Source: Sphingomonas jejuensis
Lineage (GTDB): Bacteria; Pseudomonadota; Alphaproteobacteria; Sphingomonadales; Sphingomonadaceae
Direction of reading: 5' to 3'
DNA length: 64,000 nucleotides
Assembly (NCBI RefSeq): GCF_011927695.1
Contig: NZ_JAATJE010000003.1
Coordinates: 1-64,000 of the forward strand
The notes beneath the pieces were generated by a model, which had not been told where the DNA came from, did no database searches, and was given only the letters and a program-made list of their open reading frames with translations. The translations under genes were made by a program, and so were the position numbers. Shown piece by piece: positions 34,249-43,444 of this stretch (position 1 is its first letter; each line of letters begins with the position of its first letter).

Positions 34249-35443
34249 CGGGCACCTCTGACGGGAGCGTACCATGATCCCGGCCTGTCGTCATCGGCAT
34301 GCGACCGGTACGTTCGGGCGCGAGCGGAGGCAGGTGCGCTTGTCCGAGCTTGGTGTGTCCGAGCAGCTTCTTGAGCGCCTCGCGTGACGGCCGCTCGTGC
34401 GTGCGGCGCAGGTATGCGACCGCGGCCGCGACCTCGTCCGGGTTGGGGAGATACTTGGGCCGCCGCAGATGCGTCTCCACCACCTGGAGGTACGCGTGGG
34501 GCGGATCGATCGCATCCGCGAGCGCCCATGACTGCCAGACCCCGGCCTTCTTGCAGGTCTCGACAAAGCGGAGCGGCCACTCCGTGAGCAGGCGCTCGGT
34601 CAGATCGAGGAGCGGAGCACGATCGGAGACGGGTAGCAGCTCGACGTCACGGCGATTCCGCTTGGCCGTCGGCAGCACCGGATCGCCGCCCCAGGTAGAG
34701 GCTGCGACCTCGCGCATTCGCATCGATCTCGGGCCGGTAGCCAGGGTCTTTGCGACCTGACGGACCAGCGCGAAATACAGATGCGAGTAGGAGAACGCGG
34801 TCCGGTGGAGATCGACCCAGCCCTGGGCCAGTGCGTTCTCGGCTCGTGCCTGGAACGATAGGAGGTGCGAACTCGCCGGAGGAGACTCGGCGCGGGCAAG
34901 ATCGGACCGACACCGCCAGCATGATGACGGGCCAGACGATCTGAGCGGCAGGACCGCACGCAGGCATTCGGGACACCGATCGAGCAGTTCGATCCCGTGC
35001 TGCAGGCAGGCGCCCGACACGGCGAGCCGCCACTTTCGGCGGAAGTACGGCTTCTGATCCGTGCCGAGACACGCCGGACAGAACTGCTGGCCGAAACCGC
35101 GCCGATCGCGGTCGCGCAGTCCGATCGGCAGGATCCACTGCGTCTGGCTCCGCGCGAAATAGGACACAACCAACATGCCGTCATAGGCCGGCAGTCCAGT
35201 TTCGCTGGCTCGCCGCAGACTGGTGCCCGTCGCGTGCGCCAGATCGGCAACGATCGGGTCGGGTGCCTGCTTGTCCATGTCCCGACCCATCACGGCAGGG
35301 CGTGGTCCCCAGAGGCTTGTCGCGAGCGAGAAGGGCTTCATGCCGTGTGCCAGCGCATTGCGCGCGAACCAGGACGAGAGGAGTTCGCCGGGCAGCGGCG
35401 ATTGCGCCAAAGGCCATAGCCCTACAACGCTTGGCTCCACCAT
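34154..35443 (-). CDS. tniQ: TniQ-family transposition protein
   Basis: 429 residues from the ATG at 35443. The TniQ N-terminal region reads PLPGELLSSWFARNALAHG and is followed by a zinc-ribbon part: FCPACLGTDQKPYFRRKWRL, LQHGIELLDRCPECL and SSCWRCRSDL. TniQ proteins choose the target site. The C-terminal ~45 residues are low in complexity and overlap tniA, so the true stop may be earlier if there is a frameshift. Order tniQ-tniA-tniB on one strand. Confidence 0.8.
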   Translation of the reverse strand: MVEPSVVGLWPLAQSPLPGELLSSWFARNALAHGMKPFSLATSLWGPRPAVMGRDMDKQAPDPIVADLAHATGTSLRRASETGLPAYDGMLVVSYFARSQTQWILPIGLRDRDRRGFGQQFCPACLGTDQKPYFRRKWRLAVSGACLQHGIELLDRCPECLRAVLPLRSSGPSSCWRCRSDLARAESPPASSHLLSFQARAENALAQGWVDLHRTAFSYSHLYFALVRQVAKTLATGPRSMRMREVAASTWGGDPVLPTAKRNRRDVELLPVSDRAPLLDLTERLLTEWPLRFVETCKKAGVWQSWALADAIDPPHAYLQVVETHLRRPKYLPNPDEVAAAVAYLRRTHERPSREALKKLLGHTKLGQAHLPPLAPERTGRMPMTTGRDHGTLPSEVPDARRGSRNERRSGAAGRSADAGRRGTLACRL

Positions 35444-35516
35444 CGGCGTCCTCCGTCGTGGCGAACCGCTCCATGAGCGTTGGTACGCCGCCGCCTTCAT
35501 TCGCTCGTGCGAGAAA

Positions 35517-35539
35517 CGCTCGCCGGGGCTCGGCGAGCG
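35517..35539. other. Small hairpin upstream of tniQ
   Basis: CGCTCGCC and GGCGAGCG form an 8-bp stem with a 7-base loop. It lies in the 250-base gene-free stretch between tniQ and the peroxiredoxin-like gene, where the outer end of the Tni element and the boundary to the high-GC half should fall. No terminal inverted repeat was identified. Confidence 0.3.
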
Positions 35540-35694
35540 CTATTCGCCTGCCATTTACCCCGCCCGAGAGGGATCAGGGCAACCCTGGATTGTTGCAGAC
35601 CAGCCCCGACGCCGTCGCACGCGAAGTTACTTCTCCCGCATGTGCCGCCATCAGCCCATTCGCTCGCCAAGACGCTAACGCGCAGGCTTATCTA

Positions 35695-36345
35695 TCAGAA
35701 AGGTACGTTTACTGGGCCGCATGCCTCCACGACAGCAATCACCACCGCCGGGTCCGGGCGCACGCGGAAGTCGGGCTCGACGAAGGCGTAGCGCACGATC
35801 CCGCCACTATCGATCACGAAGGAAGCGGGAATGGGGAGCAGCATGCCGGAGTCGCCGTAGATGTCGGCAAGGTCGAGACCGTGCGCCCGGTAGCTCGCGT
35901 GCAACTCCGCGCCCATTGGGTGTGCGAGGCCGAGCGAGAGCGCCAGCCCGTGGTCGACGTCGCAGAGCATCTCCGCGTTCGGCGCCAACCCGCAGCGCGT
36001 CTCCTCCGCTCGCCCGCCAATCTCGCCGCTGACCGCGACGAAGTGCCCGCCCACTGCCTCCAGCCGCGGGATCGCCTCGTGCCAGGCTTGCAGCTCGCCG
36101 CGGCAGTAGGGGCAGAAGCCGCCGCGCATGAAGCTGAGCACCACCGGCCCTTCGGCCAGGCGATCGGCGATATCGACGTAGCGGCCACGCGAGTCCGGCA
36201 GTGCGAACGGCTCGAACCGGTCGTAGAGCTTGGGCGCGTCAAGGCCCGCGCCGCTCTGGCGTAGCCGGCCGACGAAGCCGTCGAAGAGCGCGTTCCAGTC
36301 GAAGGCGGGCGCGGCGGGGGCAGCGATCGTTTCCATGGACGCCAT
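35695..36345 (-). CDS. Peroxiredoxin-like (AhpC/TSA) protein
   Basis: 216 residues from the ATG at 36345 (ATG 36336 is an alternative). A thioredoxin fold with a CxxC active site in VVLSFMRGGFCPYCRGELQ, then VGGHFVAVSGE, and a late cis-Pro region PIPASFVIDSGGIVRYAF. It should reduce peroxides or disulfides in the cytoplasm. It is divergent from the YHS gene cluster, with a 200-base region between. Confidence 0.8.
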   Translation of the reverse strand: MASMETIAAPAAPAFDWNALFDGFVGRLRQSGAGLDAPKLYDRFEPFALPDSRGRYVDIADRLAEGPVVLSFMRGGFCPYCRGELQAWHEAIPRLEAVGGHFVAVSGEIGGRAEETRCGLAPNAEMLCDVDHGLALSLGLAHPMGAELHASYRAHGLDLADIYGDSGMLLPIPASFVIDSGGIVRYAFVEPDFRVRPDPAVVIAVVEACGPVNVPF

Positions 36346-36549
36346 TGTGGCGGGGCGGGCCGGGCGTGTGAAGGACCCGGGCGTGCATGGGTTCCATGCG
36401 CGCCAGCGATGGACCGGAGCCCGCGATGCGGGCCGCGCATGGAAAGCATAGGACCTCGGCATTTCACCGCGACGACCCGCTCGGCCAGTTGAAGGGCACG
36501 GAAGCGGTCACCCCCGATCGTCCCGTCCCGACACGCAAGGAACACGACC

Positions 36550-37008
36550 ATGAAGCTCAAGACCCTCATCGCCGCGCTGGGCCTCGGCCTCGCAACCGTC
36601 GCCGTCCCGGCGCCCGCCTTCGCCAAGGACGCGCCCGTCTACACCGGCACGTTCAGCAACACCGCGGTCTCCGGCTACGACACCGTCGCCTACTTCACGC
36701 AGGGCAAGCCGGTGAAGGGCTCGACCGAGTTCCGCACCACCTACAACGGCGCGGAATGGCGCTTCGCCAGCGCGGCCAACCTCGCCAAGTTCCGCGCCAA
36801 CCCGGGCCGCTACGCCCCGCAATACGGCGGCTACTGCGCCTGGGCGGTCAGCCAGGGCTACACCGCCTCGGGCGACCCGACCGTCTGGAAGGTCGTCGGC
36901 GGCAAGCTCTACCTGAACTACAACCAGGAGATCGGCGCCAAGTGGTCGAAGAACATCCCCGGCTTCATCCGCGCCGGCGACGCCAACTGGCCCAAGGTCC
37001 TCGGCTGA
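36550..37008 (+). CDS. Secreted YHS-domain protein
   Basis: 152 residues. The signal peptide MKLKTLIAALGLGLATVAVP...AFA is followed by a YHS-type domain: GYDTVAYFTQGKPVKGSTEF, EWRFASAANLAKFRANPGRY, then YGGYCAWAVSQGYTA. YHS domains are small and possibly metal-binding. GGAAC-type spacing lies upstream of the ATG. It heads a same-strand group with DoxX-like, DedA-like and AraC genes. Confidence 0.85.
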   Translation: MKLKTLIAALGLGLATVAVPAPAFAKDAPVYTGTFSNTAVSGYDTVAYFTQGKPVKGSTEFRTTYNGAEWRFASAANLAKFRANPGRYAPQYGGYCAWAVSQGYTASGDPTVWKVVGGKLYLNYNQEIGAKWSKNIPGFIRAGDANWPKVLG

Positions 37009-37047
37009 GCCGCAGCCGATCCCCGACCCCTTGAAGGAGTGACTGCG

Positions 37048-37533
37048 ATGAGCACGTCCCACCGCCGCATCCAGATCGTCCTCGTACTCTACGTCGCGTT
37101 CGTGTTCGTCCAGTCGCTCTTCTTCAAGTTCACGAACTCGCCCGAGACCGTCTACATCTTCGGCACGCTCGACGAGTGGGCGGGAGGCCTGGGCTTGCCC
37201 GGCCTGTTCGCGCCTAACGGCATCTTCTCGCAATACGTGATCGGCTCGGCCGAGCTCGTGGCGAGCGCCGCCCTCCTCGCCAGCCTCTCGGCCCGCTTCC
37301 GGTCGCTGCGCCCCTACGCCGCGCTTCTCTCCATGGGCGTGATCTCCGGCGCGATCCTGTTCCACCTGTTCACGCCGCTGGGCGTGTCGGTGCTCAACGC
37401 CGACGGCACCCGCGACGGCGGCCTGCTGTTCGGGATGGCGTGCGGCGTGTGGCTCGCCTCGGCCGCGCTGATCTGGCTCAACCGCGACCGCGTCGCCCTG
37501 CCCGGCGCGCTGCGCCGGGCGGTGGCGGCCTGA
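37048..37533 (+). CDS. DoxX-like integral membrane protein
   Basis: 161 residues with four predicted helices (IVLVLYVAFVFVQSLFF, LVASAALLASL, GVISGAILFHLF and LLFGMACGVWLASAALIW). The layout matches DoxX/MauE-like small membrane proteins. AAGGAG lies 9 bases before the ATG at 37048. Function in this cluster unknown; relatives take part in redox or thiosulfate-linked processes. Confidence 0.7.
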   Translation: MSTSHRRIQIVLVLYVAFVFVQSLFFKFTNSPETVYIFGTLDEWAGGLGLPGLFAPNGIFSQYVIGSAELVASAALLASLSARFRSLRPYAALLSMGVISGAILFHLFTPLGVSVLNADGTRDGGLLFGMACGVWLASAALIWLNRDRVALPGALRRAVAA

Positions 37534-37559
37534 GCCGCGCCGGCGAAGGGAGGCTCGCC

Positions 37560-38159
37560 ATGGACGCCTGGCTCACGGACACGATCACCGGCTATGCCGC
37601 GTCGCCGGTGCTGCTGTTCGCCGCCCTCTTCCTCCTCACCTTCGTGCAGGAGGACGCGGTCAGCGTGACGGCGGGCCTGCTCTCGGCACGCATGGTGATC
37701 GACCCCGTGCCGGCCGTCGCCGCCGTCGTCCTCGGCACGGTCGTCGGCGACCTGGCCCTCTACGCCGCCGGCCGCTGGCTGGCCGACACCCGGCCCGTCC
37801 GCAGGCTGCGCGCCGCGAGCGGGCCGCTCGAGGGCCGGCTGCGGCGGCAGGGCCTGCTCGCCGTCGCCGCCGCGCGCTTCGTGCCCGGCACCCGTCTCCC
37901 CGTCTTCCTCGGCAGCGGCGTCGTCGGCACGCCGCTGGCGGCGTCGACCCTGGTCATCTCGCTGACCACCCTCGCCTGGACACCGGGCCTGTTCTACCTC
38001 GGCTACGGTGCGGGCGAGCACGTGCTGGCTATGATCACGCCCTCCTCCGGACTGATGGTCGCCGCACTGCTCGCAGCGGTCTGGTTCGCGCCGAACATCG
38101 TCCGTCGAGGCGTCAGCCTGGTCCGCCCGGCGACGGCCGTCGCGGCGGCGGGGGCCTGA
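37560..38159 (+). CDS. DedA/VTT-family membrane protein
   Basis: 199 residues. Typical DedA features: an acidic early loop (FLLTFVQEDAVSVTAGLL), GTVVGDLALYAAGRWLA, then the Arg motif in AARFVPGTRLPVFLGSGVVG and late helices. DedA proteins are linked to lipid-carrier flipping and membrane homeostasis. GAAGGGAGG stands before the ATG. The AraC gene begins 3 bases after its stop. Confidence 0.8.
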   Translation: MDAWLTDTITGYAASPVLLFAALFLLTFVQEDAVSVTAGLLSARMVIDPVPAVAAVVLGTVVGDLALYAAGRWLADTRPVRRLRAASGPLEGRLRRQGLLAVAAARFVPGTRLPVFLGSGVVGTPLAASTLVISLTTLAWTPGLFYLGYGAGEHVLAMITPSSGLMVAALLAAVWFAPNIVRRGVSLVRPATAVAAAGA

Positions 38160-38162
38160 CCC

Positions 38163-38999
38163 GTGACCGACCCGACCGGTCCGGAGCAGGACGTGGCGGC
38201 ACCCCGCTTCCGGCTCAACGCGCATGCCGATGTCGGCGTGGAGGTGCTGCACGCTTCGCTCCGCGACCACCACTTCGACCCGCACTTCCACGAGACCTAC
38301 CTGGTCGGCTTCACCTGCGGCGGCGTCGAGCGCTTCTCCCAGTCCGGCCGGCCGGAGGTGTCGCTGCCCGGGCAGGTCAGGGTCGCCGAACCCGGCGCGG
38401 TTCACACCGGTGAGCCGGGCGACGATCAGCCCTGGCGCTACGTCGCCCTCTACTTCGGCGCGGAGGCGTTCGCCGACCTGCGGCCGGAGGCACCCGCCGC
38501 TCCCGTCTTCGAGAAGGCGGTGCTCGACGATCCCCAGCTCTTCCGCATCGGCCTCGATCTCGCCGACGCCCTAGCGCACGCCCTCGACCCGGCCGAGCGC
38601 GAGGAGCGGTTGGCGCTCCTGCTGATGCGCCTCAGCCGGCATCAGGTCGGCGCCGACGCCGGCGAGGTGCGGCCCGAGCCCGAGAAGATCCGGCTGGCCC
38701 GCCAGTACATCAGGGCGCGCATGGCCACGGTCGTCCGGCTCGAGGAGCTCGCGGCGGCGGTGGGCTTCAGCAAGTTCCACCTGCTCAGGACCTTCAAGGC
38801 CGCGACGGGCCTCACCCCCTGGCGCTACCAGGTGCAGCTGCGCCTCGCGTCGGCACGCGCCCTGCTCCGGGACGGCGTGCCTGCGAGCCAGGTGGCGGTC
38901 ATCTGCGGCTTCTTCGACCAGAGCCACTTCACCCGGCTGTTCCGGGCCTCGTTCGGCATCACACCGGCCGCGTTCCAGTCGGCCTACAAACGGCTGTGA
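38163..38999 (+). CDS. AraC-family transcriptional regulator
   Basis: 278 residues from a GTG. The N-terminal AraC cupin-like ligand domain (HFHETYLVGFTCGGVERF, VRVAEPGAVHTGEPGD) is followed by two C-terminal helix-turn-helix units: RLEELAAAVGFSKFHLLRTF and ASQVAVICGFFDQSHFTRLF, ending FGITPAAFQ. It is last in the YHS-DoxX-DedA group and likely controls it. The ligand is unknown. Confidence 0.9.
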   Translation: MTDPTGPEQDVAAPRFRLNAHADVGVEVLHASLRDHHFDPHFHETYLVGFTCGGVERFSQSGRPEVSLPGQVRVAEPGAVHTGEPGDDQPWRYVALYFGAEAFADLRPEAPAAPVFEKAVLDDPQLFRIGLDLADALAHALDPAEREERLALLLMRLSRHQVGADAGEVRPEPEKIRLARQYIRARMATVVRLEELAAAVGFSKFHLLRTFKAATGLTPWRYQVQLRLASARALLRDGVPASQVAVICGFFDQSHFTRLFRASFGITPAAFQSAYKRL

Positions 39000-39088
39000 C
39001 CACCGCGATCACCACGGCGGCCCTGGGCGCGCGCGCCGACCGCAACATCGTGCAAGACCGTTCAACGCCACGGCCCACCTTGCGCCCC

Positions 39089-40363
39089 ATGAACGCGACC
39101 CGCCCGGTCCAGACGACTCGCAGGCAGGAGAACGGCCTCGCGCTCACGACCGACGATCCCGCGATCGTTGCGGCCGTGGACGCTCTGGAGGCGGAGCTGC
39201 TCCGCTACGGCAAGGGGGTCGGTCGCTACCTCGACGGCCCCGCCGCGGCGAGCGACTGCGCGCTCGCGGTCGCCTACGCCGCCGCCGTCCACCTGTTCGC
39301 GCTGACCACCGAGGGCCGGGCGCGGGCGATGCCGCTCGTCGGGCGGGCCCTGCGCCTCGCCAGATCCGCCACCGCGCGCGAGCGCACGGTGGTCGAGGCC
39401 GTGGCGCACTGGGCGGCCGGTGACACCGCGCGCGCGACCGCGCTCCACATGGAGGTCGCGCGGCGATGGCCCGCCGACCTCGTCTCCGCAAAAATCTGCC
39501 AGTTCCACCAGCTCAACGCCGGCGACTTCTCGGGCATGCTCGCCTGCACCGGCGCGCTGGTCGGGGCGCTGCCGGACAACGGCTGGACGCTCGGCATGCA
39601 CGCCTTCGCGCTCGGCCAGACGGGCGACCTCGCCGGTGCGGAGCGCGCGGGGCGGGCGGCGGCGGCGCTGAATGCGGACCCCTGGGCGCACCACGCCGTC
39701 GCGCATGTCCTCGATGACGCCGGACGAGCGGCCGAGGGACGCGCGTGGATGCGCGAGCACGGCCGGGTCTGGGAGGACTGCTCGTCCTTCATGTATACCC
39801 ACAACTGGTGGCACGCGGCGCTGTTCGAGATCGGGCTGGGCGATCACGGCGCCGCGCTCGCGCTTTTCGACGAGCGGGTCTGGGGCGTCCGGCGCGACTG
39901 CTGCCAGGACCAGGTCAACGCGGTGTCGCTGCTCGTGCGCTTCGAGCTGCTGGGCATCGACGTCGGCGATCGATGGGACGACCTCGCGCCGCATCTGGAA
40001 AAGCGGATCGGCGATCAGGCCAACGCCTTCGTCGACCTCCACTATGCCTACGGCCTGGCGCGGGCCGGTCGCGACGGTGCGGTCGAACGGCAGCTCGCAG
40101 CTCTGCGCACGGGTGGCGAAGCGGGCGAGCCGCCGGCTCGCGCGTTCCGCGACGCGGTGGCGATGGCGGCCGAGGGCATGGCGGCGCACGCGCGCGGCGA
40201 CCATGGTCGCGCCGCCGCGCGGCTCGCCGCGGTCGGCGGGCATCTGCCCGCCTTCGGGGGCAGCCGCACCCAGCGCCGGCTGGTCGACCTAGTCCGCGAG
40301 GACAGCGCCCGGCGCGCCGGCGCGGGCGCCCGGATGCCCGGGCGGAGCGCGGCGCGCGCGTGA
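39089..40363 (+). CDS. TTC38-like tetratricopeptide protein
   Basis: 424 residues from the ATG at 39089; the frame also reaches a GTG at 38996 overlapping the AraC stop. TPR-type helices throughout (AVAHWAAGDTARATALHMEV, GMHAFALGQTGDLAGAERAG) and the TTC38 landmark CSSFMYTHNWWHAALFEIGL followed by ALALFDERVWG. The biochemical role of the family is unclear. Its stop overlaps the next GTG, starting a coupled five-gene operon. Confidence 0.8.
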   Translation: MNATRPVQTTRRQENGLALTTDDPAIVAAVDALEAELLRYGKGVGRYLDGPAAASDCALAVAYAAAVHLFALTTEGRARAMPLVGRALRLARSATARERTVVEAVAHWAAGDTARATALHMEVARRWPADLVSAKICQFHQLNAGDFSGMLACTGALVGALPDNGWTLGMHAFALGQTGDLAGAERAGRAAAALNADPWAHHAVAHVLDDAGRAAEGRAWMREHGRVWEDCSSFMYTHNWWHAALFEIGLGDHGAALALFDERVWGVRRDCCQDQVNAVSLLVRFELLGIDVGDRWDDLAPHLEKRIGDQANAFVDLHYAYGLARAGRDGAVERQLAALRTGGEAGEPPARAFRDAVAMAAEGMAAHARGDHGRAAARLAAVGGHLPAFGGSRTQRRLVDLVREDSARRAGAGARMPGRSAARA

Positions 40364-41187
40364 GGCCGCCCGGCGTCCTGGCGCTCGCTTTGCCGCTGCT
40401 CGGCTGCGGCATGCCCGACACGCCCGGGCCCGACGAGGCGAAGGCGGACGGGATCGAGCGCGCCTCCTACGCCGTGCCGGGCGCGGCGACGCGGGTCTCC
40501 TATCTCCGCGCTGGCGACCCCGGCGACCGCCGCGTCATCCTTGTTCATGGCACGCCCGGCTCCGCCGATGGCTGGGCCAGGTTCCTCGCCCGCCCGCCCG
40601 CGGGTGTCGAGCTGGTGGCGATCGATCGGCCCGGCTTCGGTGCGACGACGCCGTCCAACGCCGTTCCCTCCCTCGCGGCGCAGGCGGCCGCGATCGCGCC
40701 GCTGCTCGTCGAGCATGACGGCCGGTGGCCGATCCTGGTCGGCCACTCGCTGGGTGCGCCGGTCGCGGCGCAGGTCGCGCTGGACAACCCGGGCCGGGTC
40801 GGCGGCCTCGTGCTCCTTGCGGGCTCGTTCGACCCGGCGCTGGAGCACGTCTACGCGGTCCAGCGCATGGGCGAGTGGCCGGGCATCCGGTCGGCGCTGC
40901 CCCGGTCGCTGCGCAACGCCAACGTCGAGCTGATGGCGCTCAAGCCGCAGCTGGAGGCGCTCGCTCCTAGGCTCGCACGGCTGCGCTGCCGGGTTGCGGT
41001 GGTGCACGGGACGGAGGACAGGCAGGTGCCCTATGCGAACGTCGCCTTCCTCCGGACGCGGCTAGCGGCCGCGCGGCTGACAGTGCGGAGCCTGAAAGGC
41101 GTGAACCACTTCCTCCCCTGGAACAGCCAGGAGATCGTCGAGGAGACGATCGCGTCGCTGCTCGCCGAGGAGCCCGGCCGTTGCTGA
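40360..41187 (+). CDS. Alpha/beta hydrolase lipoprotein
   Basis: 275 residues from a GTG overlapping the previous stop (GTGA). The N-terminus has a lipoprotein signal with lipobox LLGC. Hydrolase motifs: oxyanion loop VILVHGTPGSADGW, nucleophile elbow ILVGHSLGAPVAA (Ser), acid near VVHGTEDRQVPY, and His in LKGVNHFLPW. It is predicted to be membrane-anchored on the periplasmic side. Substrate unknown. Confidence 0.85.
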   Translation: MRPPGVLALALPLLGCGMPDTPGPDEAKADGIERASYAVPGAATRVSYLRAGDPGDRRVILVHGTPGSADGWARFLARPPAGVELVAIDRPGFGATTPSNAVPSLAAQAAAIAPLLVEHDGRWPILVGHSLGAPVAAQVALDNPGRVGGLVLLAGSFDPALEHVYAVQRMGEWPGIRSALPRSLRNANVELMALKPQLEALAPRLARLRCRVAVVHGTEDRQVPYANVAFLRTRLAAARLTVRSLKGVNHFLPWNSQEIVEETIASLLAEEPGRC

Positions 41188-41219
41188 GCGCCGCGCCCGA
41201 CGTCGTCCCGCATCGCGGC

Positions 41220-42293
41220 ATGCCGCCGCTCGACGACGCCCCGCCGCTGTCGCGCTTCGAGTTCTGGCCGGCGTGGCGCTTCTACGCGCCCGTGTGGATC
41301 TGGGCCGCGTTACTGTCTGTGCGACACCTCGGCGCGCGGCTGCCGCTGCTGGCCAACCCGGGGCTGCCCGCAGGCGGGCTCGTCGGCGAGGTCAAGTCGG
41401 AGGTGCTGGACCTTGTCGGTGCGGACCAGCGCGAATGGATCGCGCCCTACGTCTCGCTACTCCGGCTGGGCGGTCCCGCCCCGGCGCAGGCGGCCGCCGC
41501 GCTGGCCCGGGCGCGCGCGCACGGCCTCGACCTCCCGCTCGTCGCCAAGCCGGAGCTCGGCTGTCGCGGCGCGGGGGTGCGGCCGATCCGCACGGAAGGC
41601 GAGCTCGTCGACTATGTCTCGCGCTTCCCCTTCGGGGAGCGCTACCTGCTGCAGGCGATGGTGGACGTGCAGGGCGAGGCGGGCGTGTTCTACCAGCGCG
41701 AACCCGGCGAGGCGCGCGGGCGCGTGGTGTCGCTGACGCTCAAGTACTTCCCCCACGTGACCGGCGACGGTGTTAGCACCCTGGAGGAGCTAATCCACGC
41801 CGATGCCCGCGCCGGGCGGGTTTCCCACCTCTACCTCGACCGCCACCGGGACCGTCTGGCGGAGGTGCTACCCGCCGGCGCGGCGTTCCGCCTCGCCTTC
41901 GCGGGCAGCCACAGCCGCGGCGCCATCTTCCGCGACGGCACGGCGCTGGTCACGCCCGCGATGGAGGAGCGGTTCGACGCCATCGCGCGCTCCATTCCGG
42001 AGTTCTGGTTCGGCCGCTTTGACGTCCGCTTCGCCGACGTCGAAGCGTTGAGGCGCGGCGAGGGCTTCCGGATCGTCGAGCTGAACGGCGCGGGCGCGGA
42101 GTCGACCCACATTTGGGACAGTCGCACCCGGCTGCGCGACGCCTACGCCACGCTGTTCCGCCAATACGCGGCGCTGTGGCGCATCGGGGCCGAGAACCGG
42201 CGGCGCGGCTTCAGGCCGGAAGGCTGGCGCGCGTTCCTGGCACGCCGCCGCCGCGAGCGCGAGGCGACCGCCCGCTACCCGGCAACGGCGTGA
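41220..42293 (+). CDS. ATP-grasp protein (D-Ala-D-Ala ligase-like)
   Basis: 357 residues from the ATG at 41220 (the frame extends to a TTG at 41181 overlapping the hydrolase). ATP-grasp features: LPLVAKPELGCRGAGVRPI with the ATP-binding Lys and a Gly-rich loop, YLLQAMVDVQGEAGVFY, and metal-binding residues in GRFDVRFADVE and RIVELNGAGAES. The family joins a carboxylate to an amine or similar. It has no standard D-Ala ligase neighbours. The stop overlaps the next GTG. Confidence 0.8.
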   Translation: MPPLDDAPPLSRFEFWPAWRFYAPVWIWAALLSVRHLGARLPLLANPGLPAGGLVGEVKSEVLDLVGADQREWIAPYVSLLRLGGPAPAQAAAALARARAHGLDLPLVAKPELGCRGAGVRPIRTEGELVDYVSRFPFGERYLLQAMVDVQGEAGVFYQREPGEARGRVVSLTLKYFPHVTGDGVSTLEELIHADARAGRVSHLYLDRHRDRLAEVLPAGAAFRLAFAGSHSRGAIFRDGTALVTPAMEERFDAIARSIPEFWFGRFDVRFADVEALRRGEGFRIVELNGAGAESTHIWDSRTRLRDAYATLFRQYAALWRIGAENRRRGFRPEGWRAFLARRRREREATARYPATA

Positions 42294-43444
42294 CGGCGCT
42301 CCGGCCGCGCCGGTGCGAGCTGCCGGACGGGATGACGGCGGAGAACTGGCGCAGGCACCCGCATGCGCCCTGGGCGTTCGCCAATCCGGCGGCATTCCTG
42401 CCGACCGCCGCCGTGCGCAAGGTCGCCCCGGTCCGCCCGCTTCCGGCGGGTGAGCCGCTGCTGCTGCCCGCCGGCGTGCCGATGGAACGCGGCGTCGCGT
42501 CGCTCGCACATGTTCTGCGCGAAACTCACGCCGACGGCCTGATCGTCCTCCACCGCGGCGCCGTCGTCTACGAGCACTACGCGGCCGCGACCTCCGCCAG
42601 CAGCCGGCACCACTGCTTCTCGATCACCAAGGCCGTGTTCGGGCTCGCGGCCGAGCTGCTGCTCGCTGAGGGTGCCTTGAGCCCCGACCTGCGCGCGGCC
42701 GATGTCGCGCCCGAGCTGGCGGGCTCCGCATTCGCGGACGCGACGCTGCGCTCGTTGCTCGACATGCGCGACGGTGTCGCGTTCGACGAAGATTACGGCA
42801 ACCCCGGCGCGGCGATCCACCTTTACTCCCGGCACTTCTGGGGAAGCGGCGAGGGCGGCGTGCTCGCGGCGCTGCGCGACCTGAAGGCGCCGACGAACGC
42901 GGGCGCGCCGTTCCTCTACCGGACGCCGGCCTTCGACGCCGCCGGGCTGGCGCTGGAGCGCGCGACCGGCGCGCCGCTGCCGGACCTGGTGTCCCGCCTG
43001 ATCTGGCGCCGGATCGGCGCCGCCAACCCGGCGCGCTGGGTCGAGGACACGGGCGGGCGGGCGATCGCGGCAACCGGCTTCGCCTGCACGCTGCGCGACC
43101 TCGCGCGGCTCGGCGACGCGGTCGGGGCCGCGGTCCGCGGCGAAGGCGACCCCGCATGGCTCCGCGCCGGCCGGGCACTGATGGACGGCGGCTGCCGCGA
43201 CGCGTTCGCGCGCGGAGCCAACGCGACGCGCCCCGGCTGGTCGTATCGCGCCGGCTGGTGGGTCGACCATCCGACGGGCGCGCTCAACGCACTCGGGGTG
43301 TTCGGCCAGCGGCTGCATGTGGCTTCGGAGGAAGAGGTCGTCATCGCCCGGTTCGGGTCGCACCCGGTCGCGTCCAACCAGGCGACCGACGCCGTCCACG
43401 CGCGGCTGTTCGCGGCCATTCGGGATGAGCTGCGTGGCCGTTGA
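42290..43444 (+). CDS. Serine hydrolase (beta-lactamase family)
   Basis: 384 residues from a GTG overlapping the ATP-grasp stop (ATG 42332 is an alternative). It resembles class C beta-lactamase/esterase enzymes (related to 6-aminohexanoate-dimer hydrolase), with the SxxK motif in HHCFSITKAVFGLAAELLL and the DMRDGVAFDEDYGNP region. No signal peptide is obvious. It may hydrolyse an amide or ester made by the ATP-grasp enzyme (inference from coupling). Confidence 0.82.
   Translation: MTALRPRRCELPDGMTAENWRRHPHAPWAFANPAAFLPTAAVRKVAPVRPLPAGEPLLLPAGVPMERGVASLAHVLRETHADGLIVLHRGAVVYEHYAAATSASSRHHCFSITKAVFGLAAELLLAEGALSPDLRAADVAPELAGSAFADATLRSLLDMRDGVAFDEDYGNPGAAIHLYSRHFWGSGEGGVLAALRDLKAPTNAGAPFLYRTPAFDAAGLALERATGAPLPDLVSRLIWRRIGAANPARWVEDTGGRAIAATGFACTLRDLARLGDAVGAAVRGEGDPAWLRAGRALMDGGCRDAFARGANATRPGWSYRAGWWVDHPTGALNALGVFGQRLHVASEEEVVIARFGSHPVASNQATDAVHARLFAAIRDELRGR

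Noticed and set aside
32518-34374. 618-codon + strand frame opposite tniA
   Set aside because: TniA on the minus strand has the full DDE triad; the antisense frame has no domain.
31595-35443. Classical Tn7 or CRISPR-associated transposon
   Set aside because: No TnsA, TnsD/TnsE, Cas genes or CRISPR repeats; the set matches TniQ-TniA-TniB.
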